Source: Paracoccaceae bacterium
GTDB lineage: Bacteria; Pseudomonadota; Alphaproteobacteria; Rhodobacterales; Rhodobacteraceae
Reading direction: 5' to 3'
Length of the DNA stretch: 64,000 nucleotides
NCBI GenBank assembly: GCA_003567315.1
Contig: PWZT01000054.1
Location: 1-64,000, forward strand
Shown here: positions 48,897 to 57,628 of the stretch, piece by piece
How the letters are laid out: the number at the start of each line of letters is the position of its first letter
Position numbering within the stretch: position 1 is the stretch's first letter
Program-made: the position numbers and the translations under genes
The notes under the pieces: model-generated
What the model was told of the DNA's origin: nothing
The model's input: only the letters and a program-made list of their open reading frames with translations
Database searches by the model: none

Positions 48897-49598
48897 ATGA
48901 GTATCGATCTGCATTACTGGCCCACGCCGAATGGCTGGAAAATCTCCATTGCGCTCGAGGAGATGGGGCTCCCTTACAAAGTGCATTACGTCAATATCGG
49001 TGCGGGCGACCAGTTCGAGCCTGCGTTCTTGAAGATCGCTCCGAACAACCGGATGCCCGCGATTGTCGATCCCGACGGGCCGGACGGCGCCCCGATCTCG
49101 ATTTTTGAATCGGGCGCGATCCTGCAATATCTCGCGCGCAAGACCGGGCAATTCGGCGGCGCAACCGAGCGCGAACGGGTCGCGGTCGAACAATGGCTGA
49201 TGTGGCAGATGGGGGGGCTGGGACCGATGGCCGGCCAGGCGCATCATTTTCTGAAATATGCGCCCTCGATGGACCCGCCGCAGGATCTGCCATATGCCAA
49301 GGACCGTTACCGCAACGAGACGGCCCGGTTACTGGGGGTGCTCGACCGTCAGCTTGCCCGGCATGAATATGTTGCGGGCGATTTCTACTCGATTGCGGAT
49401 CTGGCGATCTGGCCCTGGGCGTCGCTCTGGGAGGGGCAGGAGCAGACGCTCGAAGACAAGCCCAACCTGAAGCGCTGGCTCGATGTCGTTGCCGCGCGCG
49501 AGGCAGTGCAGAGCGGGTGTGCGCTTGGGGCCGATAAACGTTCCGATGTGAAGACGGATCGCGCGGCGCAGAAGGTGCTGTTCGGTCAGCGCGACTGA
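48897..49598 (+). CDS. Glutathione S-transferase (YfcG/nu-class-like)
   Basis: RBS AGGAGG; MSIDLHYWPTPNGWKISIALEEMGLPYKVHYVNIGAGDQFEPAFLKIAPNNRMPAIVDPDG. Confidence 0.93.
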   Translation: MSIDLHYWPTPNGWKISIALEEMGLPYKVHYVNIGAGDQFEPAFLKIAPNNRMPAIVDPDGPDGAPISIFESGAILQYLARKTGQFGGATERERVAVEQWLMWQMGGLGPMAGQAHHFLKYAPSMDPPQDLPYAKDRYRNETARLLGVLDRQLARHEYVAGDFYSIADLAIWPWASLWEGQEQTLEDKPNLKRWLDVVAAREAVQSGCALGADKRSDVKTDRAAQKVLFGQRD

Positions 49599-49635
49599 TC
49601 TTGCGACGGGCGGGCGCCAGCCCGCCCCGACACGC

Positions 49636-50238
49636 TTATTGCTTGTCTGGTGCCGTGCTGTAACGCTCGAACAGCTTGCCCTGCAGAATGAAGAAGCCGA
49701 ACAGCATGAGCGGCAGCACGAAGGTGCGGAAATTCACCCAAGCGTCGGTAGACATGGTGCGCCAGACGAATTCATTCGCAAGCGCCATGACCGCGAACAT
49801 GATCGCCAGACGGCGTGTGAGCACGATCCAACCCTCATGCTTGAGCGGCAGCGCGCCTTCCATGACCAACTCCAGCCAGCTCTGCCCGCGCGCAAGCCCG
49901 ATGAACAGAAGCACCGCAAAGATCGAGTAGACGGCCGTGGGCTTCATCTTGAAGAACCGCTCGTCATTGAGCCAGACCGTCAACCCGCCGAACAACACGA
50001 CCATCACCAGCGTGACAAGCTGCAACCGGCTCAGCCGCCCCGAGAGCTTCCAGAGCACGAAGGTCGCCACAGCCATCAGCGGGATGAAAGCCGCTGTCAG
50101 CAAGATGAAGGCGTCATACTCGGTTCCGCCGATCTGGTAGCTTTGCCCGCGTGTGCTGATATAGCCGAGAAAGAACAGAAGCACCGGGCCGAGTTCCAGC
50201 CCGATTTTCACGGCAGGTGAGACTTGCTTTTCAGACAT
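49636..50238 (-). CDS. yciB: Inner membrane-spanning protein YciB / septation protein A
   Basis: 200 aa; LELGPVLLFFLGYISTRG...WLNDERFFKMKPTAVYSIFAVLLF...ANEFVWRTMSTDAWVNFRTF. Confidence 0.93.
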   Translation of the reverse strand: MSEKQVSPAVKIGLELGPVLLFFLGYISTRGQSYQIGGTEYDAFILLTAAFIPLMAVATFVLWKLSGRLSRLQLVTLVMVVLFGGLTVWLNDERFFKMKPTAVYSIFAVLLFIGLARGQSWLELVMEGALPLKHEGWIVLTRRLAIMFAVMALANEFVWRTMSTDAWVNFRTFVLPLMLFGFFILQGKLFERYSTAPDKQ

Positions 50239-50284
50239 TCGTGATCCTTGCAAACTGCGCGCTCCCCTGCGGCCTTATCCCGTG

Positions 50285-53158
50285 TCAGGACGCGAGACGC
50301 AACACAACATCACGTCCGCGGCGCGTGTAGCGCAACTCAGAGTCGCCAATCGCGGTCACTTGTCCGCCATCAAGTCGTTCGCCAACCCGAACTGTCACCA
50401 CGCGTCCATTGGACAGCCGCACCAGCGCCCGACGGTTCGAGGAGGTGCCCATAACCCCGATCAGGTTGACCTGGCGCAGGTTGATCGCGCGGCTCTGGGT
50501 CGCTTCGCGTGCGACTGATGCCGAGGTGGGAATGGACGGGACCGCCGCCGCGCGCGCAGTCTGAACCGGCTGCGAAGGCGTTGCGCTCTGCTGGTCGCTC
50601 TGCGCCGCTCGCAGCGTGCGCTGCACCACAGCCGCGAACTGGCTCGGGCGCGTGTCCGGTCGCAGCGAGGCCGGAACAGCAAGCTCCGAGGCATCCGCGA
50701 AACTGTCCTCGTCCTCCGCTGCCATCCCGGCTGCCTCGGAGAGTTCGTCGGGACGCGTGACCGGGCGCAGAGCCGACAAGGCAACACCGCCCGGCGGCGG
50801 TGTCGTCAGGCTGGCCTGATCGTCCTCTTCCGTGGCTTGCGCGGGCGGGGCCGCGTCCGCTTCGGGCGGTGCATCTGTGTCAGGTGTCTGGGGCAGCGTT
50901 TGCTCCGCCTCCGGAGCCAGCCCAGCGGGCCGTTCGGGTGGGGTGGCCGCAGGCGTTCCGCTGGAAACTTCTATGTCCAGAGCAGATTCGTCAAAAGGAT
51001 CGGGTTCGGCAGGCGCGATCTCGTCTTCTGCCACAGCCTGCTCTGCAATGGTCTCAGGCAATTCCTCAACCGGCTCGGGCTCTGGCAGTGCGGCGGCCTC
51101 GCGCAGTGCCTCCAGTTGCGCTTCGGACAGAAGACCCTCCGGGCGTTGCGGGGGCACAGCAGCTGGCGTGCCCGGGGTTACCAGGATTTCCAGCGCGGCT
51201 TCTGACTCGGGAATATCTCCGCTCGGCAAGGTTTCTTCGGGCCCCTCGGCGATCTCGGCGTCCTCTTGTGCTGCAAGGTCAGCGGCGAGTTCCGAGCGGG
51301 TCGGCGGGAGCGGCTCGGTTCCGAAGGGGGCAGGGCTCTCGGGAGAAGATGGAAGCGTCGCCGCCTCTTGTGGCTGTATGAGGGCGACAGACCGAAGTGC
51401 TGCAAGGCGCCCCGCGTTTGCATCGGCCTGCGCTGTCGGTGTATCGGCGCCGGGCTCTTGCGTGGGCTCTGATGGCGCCAGTTCGGCATCGGAAAGGTCC
51501 AGCGGCGGCTGTTGCGCAGCATCTTCGAGTCCGAGCGCTGCTTCGACCTCGTCCTGAGCAGCAAGCGAAGCCTCGGGTTCGGCCTCGGCGGGTGCGGCAA
51601 TCTCGGCCTCTGCGGGCGCTGCACTGTCCTCCGCGATCTGTTCGGGCGCGGGCTGGGTAACGTAGAAGAACGCCGCCCAGATCCCAACGGCAACAAGGAG
51701 CATTGCGATGCCCCCCAGAACAAGCAGCGCGCGCCTGTTACCTGTGGTCGCTGGCATGTCTTGGTTGCGCGCGCCGAAAATCGTCAGGCGTTCGGCTTCC
51801 TTGGGATCCGGCCCGCGATTGCCATGCTCGCGCAGCATCGTGAGCGGGTCTTTGCGTTGCTTTGGATCGGCAGCGGTATCAGCGGGTGACGCAAGTGTTG
51901 TGGCCGGAGCTTTTTTAGCAGATTTGGAGGTTAGGGCCGCTTCCGGCGCAGCGGGTGCAGACTTCGCGTCGGTGGCTGACAGCTTATTTCGCGCCGCAGC
52001 CGCCTTGCCGGACGCGGCTTTCGCCTTGTTGAAAAGCTTCGTTGCAGGCTGGCTCGACCTGGCCTTCACGCGCGCGAGCAGCGTTGTCAGCGGATTGCTG
52101 CGCGCGGCTACCTCTTTCGCAACGCGAGTTGCTGTCTCTGACGGTTTTGCGCTCGCTCGGCGCGAGCGGAATGTCGCGGGTGTTGTATCCCCCTCGCTTT
52201 CAGCTTCGGGCGCATTAGCCTTGCCCTGCTGTTTTGGCATGGCAGATTGCTTGATTGCCGCTGCCTTTTCCTTCGCGCCAGTGAGCCGCGCGAGAAGTGC
52301 GTTCTTGCGGTCCTGCGCGGCCTTGGCCGCCGCCTGTTTTGCGCCTGTCGGCTTCTTAACGCTCTCGGGTTTGTCAGCGCTTTCGGGCTTGTCAGCGCTT
52401 TCGGGCTTGGCCTTGTCCGGGGTCGAGACTGACGGCGCAGGGTCTGCCTTCTGTTCGGTCGGGGCAGGGGCCTCTTCCGTTTCTATCTCCGATTTCGTGC
52501 CAGCCGCATTGGGTGATGGCGGCGCGTCAATCGTTTGATCCTGCCCTTTTTCGGCCACGAAGACAGGCTCTACCGCTGGATCGGGCGTTACCTCAGACGG
52601 GTCGGCAGAAACGAAGCCCACCTCGCGCACCAGATCGCGCTGCAGGGCGCAGACGGACGGATCGTCGAAAATCTCGCGCGCGGTGCGCGTGGTACAGAAG
52701 ACAGGCTCCATCGGGTAGCGCGCCTTTGCGGGCGCTGCGACCGCACTGACCGGGTTGAACCCATAGCCACGCGCGAATTCCTCGGCTTCGAGGATGGTTT
52801 CGCGCGCTACCACTGCCATGCAGGCGTGGCCGTTCTCCTCGAACCAGTCGATTTCAAGCTCTTCTACCGGATAGGGGGTGCGGCCTTCGAGTTGCGCGCG
52901 CAGCATCGCGTCCTGTTCTGCGGGACTACCGGAGCCAAGTTCCAGATCACAATAAAGGATCTGGTCGTCGGGAACTACAATCTTTGTGATGATCCGGTCC
53001 GGCTCCAACCGTGCGGCCGCTTCGGCCATTGCGCGCATGTCGCTGTCAAGCGTCGGGCTGTCCGGGGCGACCGCATCAACACGCAACCACCCCGAGGCAT
53101 CACGGTGCCAGAGGGTGATCCCGTCATCGGTAAGACCAAGTGCGAAATTGGGTTTCAT
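50285..53158 (-). CDS. Orphan 957-aa protein: GspL/PilM-like N-terminus, low-complexity linkers, one TM, PilP/GspC-like C-terminus
   Basis: N-term MKPNFALGLTDDGITLWHRDASGWLRVDAV...DQILYCDLELGSG...MLRAQLEGRTPYPVEELEIDW; TM RRALLVLGGIAMLLVAVGIWAAFFYV; C-term LIGVMGTSSNRRALVRLSNGRVVTVRVGERLDGGQVTAIGDSELRYTRRGRDVVLRL. Confidence 0.75.
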   Translation of the reverse strand: MKPNFALGLTDDGITLWHRDASGWLRVDAVAPDSPTLDSDMRAMAEAAARLEPDRIITKIVVPDDQILYCDLELGSGSPAEQDAMLRAQLEGRTPYPVEELEIDWFEENGHACMAVVARETILEAEEFARGYGFNPVSAVAAPAKARYPMEPVFCTTRTAREIFDDPSVCALQRDLVREVGFVSADPSEVTPDPAVEPVFVAEKGQDQTIDAPPSPNAAGTKSEIETEEAPAPTEQKADPAPSVSTPDKAKPESADKPESADKPESVKKPTGAKQAAAKAAQDRKNALLARLTGAKEKAAAIKQSAMPKQQGKANAPEAESEGDTTPATFRSRRASAKPSETATRVAKEVAARSNPLTTLLARVKARSSQPATKLFNKAKAASGKAAAARNKLSATDAKSAPAAPEAALTSKSAKKAPATTLASPADTAADPKQRKDPLTMLREHGNRGPDPKEAERLTIFGARNQDMPATTGNRRALLVLGGIAMLLVAVGIWAAFFYVTQPAPEQIAEDSAAPAEAEIAAPAEAEPEASLAAQDEVEAALGLEDAAQQPPLDLSDAELAPSEPTQEPGADTPTAQADANAGRLAALRSVALIQPQEAATLPSSPESPAPFGTEPLPPTRSELAADLAAQEDAEIAEGPEETLPSGDIPESEAALEILVTPGTPAAVPPQRPEGLLSEAQLEALREAAALPEPEPVEELPETIAEQAVAEDEIAPAEPDPFDESALDIEVSSGTPAATPPERPAGLAPEAEQTLPQTPDTDAPPEADAAPPAQATEEDDQASLTTPPPGGVALSALRPVTRPDELSEAAGMAAEDEDSFADASELAVPASLRPDTRPSQFAAVVQRTLRAAQSDQQSATPSQPVQTARAAAVPSIPTSASVAREATQSRAINLRQVNLIGVMGTSSNRRALVRLSNGRVVTVRVGERLDGGQVTAIGDSELRYTRRGRDVVLRLAS
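52362..52409 (-). repeat. 18-nt tandem repeat encoding KPESAD
   Basis: CTCTCGGGTTTGTCAGCG / CTTTCGGGCTTGTCAGCG / CTTTCGGGCTTG; protein KPESADKPESADKPES. Confidence 0.8.
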
Positions 53159-53272
53159 ACGACGGCTTTAGCACAGAGTTTGAAGCATTCGGGAGTCACT
53201 TTCCCCTGACTTCGAAATTTGAGCGCGAAAAACCGCCCATGCCGAGGCGCATGAGCGATTCTAAGAGCGCGC

Positions 53273-54559
53273 CTAGCTGCAGGCCGCTGTAAGTGCTTGA
53301 TCGAGATCGGCAATCAGGTCATCGGCATCTTCCAGCCCGATGGACAGGCGCACAACATCGGGCGCGGCACCGGCTGCGATCTGCTGCGTCTCGGTCAATT
53401 GCCGATGTGTGGTCGAGGCCGAATGGATGATCAACGAGCGCGTATCGCCCAGATTGGCGACATGGCTGAAGAGATTGACGGAATCGATCAGCTTCACGCA
53501 GGCCTCATAGCCGTCCTTGAGCGAGAAGGTGAAGAGCGACGACGCACCCTTGGGGCAAACCTTCGCCATGCGCGGATAATAAGGCGAGGAGGGCAACCCC
53601 GCATAGGTCACATACGCCACGCGCGGGTCACGCTCCAGCCACTCGGCGACCTTCACAGCATTGGCGCAATGCTTTTCCATGCGCAGCGACAGCGTCTCGA
53701 TCCCCATCAGCGTGTAATGCGCCGCTTGCGGGTTCAGGGTCATGCCCAGATCGCGCAGCCCGATGGCGATGGCGTTGAAGGTGAAGGCGAGCGGGCCGAA
53801 AGTTTCATGGAATTTTAGCCCGTGATAGGCGGGCTCGGGCTCGGAGAGCGCCGGGAATTTCCCGTTCGACCAGTCGAATTTGCCCGAGTCGATGATCGCA
53901 CCGCCCGTGACCGTGCCATTCCCGGTCAGGTATTTCGTGAGCGAATGCACCACCAGCGTCGCGCCATGCTCGATCGGGCGGCAAAGATAGGGCGTGGCCG
54001 TGGTGTTATCCACGATCAACGGCACGCCCGCGCGCTCGGCGATGGGCGAAATTGCATCGAGATCGGTGATATACCCGCCCGGATTGGCGATGGATTCGCA
54101 AAATACAGCGCGCGTATTGTCGTCGATCGCGGCTTCCACCGCATCGAGATCGTCGAAATCCACGAATTTCGCGCTCCAGCCGAAGCGTCGGATGGTATGG
54201 CTGAATTGCGTCACCGTGCCCCCGTAGAGCCGGTTGGAAGCCACGACATTCATGCCCGGCCCCATCAGCGGAAACAGCGCCATGATTTGTGCGGCATGAC
54301 CCGAAGAGCAGCACACAGCCCCCGCGCCACCTTCAAGCGATGCCATACGCTCCTGCAGTGCGGCTACAGTCGGGTTGGTCAGACGCGAGTAGATGTAGCC
54401 CACTTCCTGCAGGTTGAAGAGGGCTGCGGCGTGATCGGCATCGCGAAACACGAAAGCCGTGGACTGGTAGATCGGCACTTGCCGCGCGCCGGTCGCCGGA
54501 TCGGGCAGGGCACCGGCATGGATCTGGAGTGTCTCGAAGCTGGGGGTCTTTTCGGACAT
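53273..54559 (-). CDS. metY: O-acetylhomoserine aminocarboxypropyltransferase (PLP-dependent, Cys/Met metabolism)
   Basis: 428 aa; FETLQIHAGALPDPATGARQVPIYQSTAFVFRD, PLIVDNTTATPYLCRPIEHGATLVVHSLTKYLTGNG; starts at 54565 or 54574 also possible. Confidence 0.93.
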   Translation of the reverse strand: MSEKTPSFETLQIHAGALPDPATGARQVPIYQSTAFVFRDADHAAALFNLQEVGYIYSRLTNPTVAALQERMASLEGGAGAVCCSSGHAAQIMALFPLMGPGMNVVASNRLYGGTVTQFSHTIRRFGWSAKFVDFDDLDAVEAAIDDNTRAVFCESIANPGGYITDLDAISPIAERAGVPLIVDNTTATPYLCRPIEHGATLVVHSLTKYLTGNGTVTGGAIIDSGKFDWSNGKFPALSEPEPAYHGLKFHETFGPLAFTFNAIAIGLRDLGMTLNPQAAHYTLMGIETLSLRMEKHCANAVKVAEWLERDPRVAYVTYAGLPSSPYYPRMAKVCPKGASSLFTFSLKDGYEACVKLIDSVNLFSHVANLGDTRSLIIHSASTTHRQLTETQQIAAGAAPDVVRLSIGLEDADDLIADLDQALTAACS

Positions 54560-54739
54560 GCGCATATCCTCCATTCTGCAAATCTGCGTTACGCTATGCC
54601 AGCGCGCGCGGCAACGCAATCGCGCTTTACGCGGCGCGTCCAGCATAGGTGCCTTGCCTTTAGTCCCGTGGAAGGCTGCGTACACTGCACTGCGTGCGCA
54701 GTGTTCACAACAGCACAGTCTATCATTCCGGCTTTTGAA

Positions 54740-55993
54740 TCATGCGCTTCCACGCAACTGCTCAAGCAGCGCACGAGATGGCTGACCTGTCACGGACATT
54801 CCCCTCGACTGCTGATATGATCGGATCGCCGCCTCGGAATTCGGCCCGATCACCCCATCCACACCTTGCGTGTGGAACCCTGCCCGTGTCAGCAAACGTT
54901 GCAACTCCTGCCGGTCGGCCAGACGCAGACCAAAACGGTCGGGCTGGAAGTTGCCCTGGATCGGGCCGCGCCCACGCAGCCTGTCAGAAAGATGCCCGAC
55001 ACCAATGACATAGAACTCGGAGTTGTTGTAACGCATGAGCGCGGTGAAGTTGCGGAAGATCACGAAGGCAGGCCCGCGCGGCCCATCAGGCAGCAAGAGT
55101 GAGGATGGGCCGTGATCCGCAACCGGACCCCCATTCACATCGCGCACGCCCAAGCCGCTCCATTCCGAGACCGCCCGCGTGCTCCCCCGCCCCGCAAGCG
55201 ACGTGTCGAACCCCTCTGGCAGCCGCACCTCGACGCCCCAGGGCTGCCCACGACGCCAGCCCATGCGAGACAGGTAATTCGCAGCCGAGGCCAGCGCATC
55301 GCTCGGGTCGTCCGCCCAGATGTCGCGCCGCCCATTGCCTGTGAAATCAACGGCGTATTCCTGATAGGTCGTCGGGATGAATTGCGTATGCCCCATCGCG
55401 CCCGCCCAGGAGCCGCGCAGATTGGCGAGGGTGGTGTCCCCGCGCTGCAGGATACGAAGTGCCGCAAGCAACTGGCTTTCGAAAAACGCCCCGCGCCGCC
55501 CATCAAAGGCGAGCGTCGCGAGGGCCGAGATGGCCGGAATATCGCCCCGCTCGGTGCCATAGCGCGACTCCAGCCCCCAGACCGCTGTAATGACCTCGGC
55601 TTCGACACCATAGCGCGACTCGATCGCGCGCAGCGTGTCGCTGTGACGCGCCTGTGCCGCGCGCCCTGCGGAAATGCGTTCGTCGGTGACAGCGATGGCG
55701 GTAATGTAGTCCTCGAAGGTGCGCGTGAATTCCGCCTGCCTGCGGTCGCGCGCGACAACATCGGGCAGGAAACCCGCGCCCTCAAGCGCCGGGTCCAGAA
55801 TATTCTGCGCAATTCCGGCGCTCCGCGCGCGCGCGCGAAACTCCGCTTTCCACGCATCGAAGGCTGGATTGGGCTCGGGGCGCATCGGTGACTGACGCGC
55901 GGAGGGCGCGCTCATCGGTGCACCGCCTCCCATGCAGGCCGAAAGGGACAGGGCCATGAGCCCGCATATGCTGGAACGTCGTGAAAGATGCAT
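54740..55993 (-). CDS. Lytic murein transglycosylase (MltB family) with C-terminal peptidoglycan-binding domain
   Basis: 417 aa; AVWGLESRYGTERGDIPAISALATLAFDGRRGAFFESQL, GAMGHTQFIPTTY, C-term GVDGVIGPNSEAAIRSYQQSRGM. Confidence 0.93.
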   Translation of the reverse strand: MHLSRRSSICGLMALSLSACMGGGAPMSAPSARQSPMRPEPNPAFDAWKAEFRARARSAGIAQNILDPALEGAGFLPDVVARDRRQAEFTRTFEDYITAIAVTDERISAGRAAQARHSDTLRAIESRYGVEAEVITAVWGLESRYGTERGDIPAISALATLAFDGRRGAFFESQLLAALRILQRGDTTLANLRGSWAGAMGHTQFIPTTYQEYAVDFTGNGRRDIWADDPSDALASAANYLSRMGWRRGQPWGVEVRLPEGFDTSLAGRGSTRAVSEWSGLGVRDVNGGPVADHGPSSLLLPDGPRGPAFVIFRNFTALMRYNNSEFYVIGVGHLSDRLRGRGPIQGNFQPDRFGLRLADRQELQRLLTRAGFHTQGVDGVIGPNSEAAIRSYQQSRGMSVTGQPSRALLEQLRGSA

Positions 55994-56134
55994 GACACTG
56001 CTTGCCTCGTTTTCTTGTTTGATAATCAGAGTAGCGGATTGTTCACGGGCTGTTAAGACAGATGCGCTATACTCGGCATCATCCGGCTTGGTTTATGATG
56101 GCGTCCTGTCTAGCATGAGGAGACTGCTCTGGGA

Positions 56135-57358
56135 GTGATATTCGTGCGCCTTTTGATCCTGATACTCTGCCTCGTCCTGCCGGGGTGCCTCGGCGCCAAC
56201 ACATCGGTATCGCCACGCCCCGAGCCGCGCCCTGCCCAGGCTGAGCAGGGCGATTTCAGCGCGTGGCTTGACGGGTTTGCCAGTCGCGCGCAGGCACAAG
56301 GCATTTCGAGCGCCACGCTCGCGCAGGCACGGCCGCATATGCGTTATCGTCCCGAGACGATCCGCCTCGATCAGCGCCAGAGCGAATTTGGCGCGCGGGT
56401 CTGGGAGTATCTGGACAACGCGGTCACCACGGGACGAATCGCGCAGGGTCAATCCTTGATGCGCCAGCATTCGGGGGTGCTCTCGCGGATCGAGCAGCGC
56501 TATGGCGTACCGCCTGAAATCGTGGTCGCGATATGGGGGATCGAGACCTCCTATGGCGCAGATCGCGGGCGTGTCCCTCTGCTCGCGACGCTGGCCACGC
56601 TCGCGCGGGACGGGCGGCGCGGCGCGTTCTTCGAGGACCAGCTCATCGATGCCCTGAAAATCGTGCAGTCGGGCGAGGTCAGCGCGGGTGATCTGATCGG
56701 TTCCTGGGCCGGGGCGTTCGGGCATACGCAGTTCATGCCGTCGAGCTTTCTGGCCTATGCCGTTGATTTCACCGGGAATGGAAAGCGAGATTTCTGGAGT
56801 GGCGATCCGAGTGACGCGCTTGCCTCTGCGGCCAACTATCTGGCGCGCCGTGGCTGGCAACGCGGCCAGCCATGGGCCGTCGAAGTTATTCTGCCATCCG
56901 GGTTCGACCTTGGCCTTACCGGGCAGCAACGCAGCGCATCGGCTTGGGCGCGGGCTGGTCTGCAGACGACGACAGGGGCCGAAATACCGGGAGGCGACGC
57001 GCGGCTGATCCTGCCGGGTGGCGCGCGCGGGCCAGCCTTTCTCGCCTATGGGAATTACGATGTTCTGAAAGAATACAATATCTCGGATGCCTATGTGCTG
57101 GCCTTGGGCCATCTGTCCGACAGGTTGCGCGGGGCCGGGGCGCTGCGCGGGCAATGGCCCCGGAGTGACCGCGCCCTGACCCTTTCCGAGCGCAAGGAAG
57201 TGCAGCGCCGGCTCGTGGCGCTCGGGTTCGATACGGCGGGGATTGACGGGCGGCATGGGCCAGCGACGATCGCGGCGGTTCAGGGATGGCAACGCCAGCA
57301 GGGCCTGCCCCCGGATGGTTATATCAATGCCGAGCTTCTGGCGCGTCTGCGGCGTTGA
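56135..57358 (+). CDS. Lytic murein transglycosylase (MltB family) with C-terminal peptidoglycan-binding domain
   Basis: 407 aa; lipobox-like LILCLVLPGCLGA, AIWGIETSYGADRGRVPLLATLATLARDGRRGAFFEDQL, GIDGRHGPATIAAVQGWQRQQGL. Confidence 0.93.
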   Translation: MIFVRLLILILCLVLPGCLGANTSVSPRPEPRPAQAEQGDFSAWLDGFASRAQAQGISSATLAQARPHMRYRPETIRLDQRQSEFGARVWEYLDNAVTTGRIAQGQSLMRQHSGVLSRIEQRYGVPPEIVVAIWGIETSYGADRGRVPLLATLATLARDGRRGAFFEDQLIDALKIVQSGEVSAGDLIGSWAGAFGHTQFMPSSFLAYAVDFTGNGKRDFWSGDPSDALASAANYLARRGWQRGQPWAVEVILPSGFDLGLTGQQRSASAWARAGLQTTTGAEIPGGDARLILPGGARGPAFLAYGNYDVLKEYNISDAYVLALGHLSDRLRGAGALRGQWPRSDRALTLSERKEVQRRLVALGFDTAGIDGRHGPATIAAVQGWQRQQGLPPDGYINAELLARLRR

Positions 57359-57623
57359 TTGCTGAGGGGTGGTGCAGGCCCCAGACCTTGGCCGAATCGC
57401 GCGCGATCAGGCGCGCTTCGACACGGCTCAGTACGGCCTGCGCCGCCTGCACATCGCCTTGCGCCTCGCGCAACGCGCGCTGCCAGAGTGTCAACGCCGA
57501 GGGCGCGCTCCACGGCAGGGCCGCATGGGCCAGCCAGCGCCGCAACTCACGCGGCAAGCGGTCATAAAGCGCCATCGATGCTGCCCGCCGTCGCTTCAGG
57601 CTCGTCGAGAGATTGCAACGCAT
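57324..57623 (-). CDS. DUF6525-like small basic protein
   Basis: ~99 aa; MRCNLSTSLKRRRAASMALYDRLPRELRRWLAHAALPWSAPSALTLWQRAL; overlaps the 3' end of the convergent MltB gene by 35 nt. Confidence 0.65.
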   Translation of the reverse strand: MRCNLSTSLKRRRAASMALYDRLPRELRRWLAHAALPWSAPSALTLWQRALREAQGDVQAAQAVLSRVEARLIARDSAKVWGLHHPSAINAADAPEARH

Positions 57624-57628
57624 CTCGG

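Noticed and set aside
54560-54739. SAM-responsive riboswitch upstream of metY
   Set aside because: Read the leader for SAM-II and SAM/SAH-like conserved cores; none recognised.
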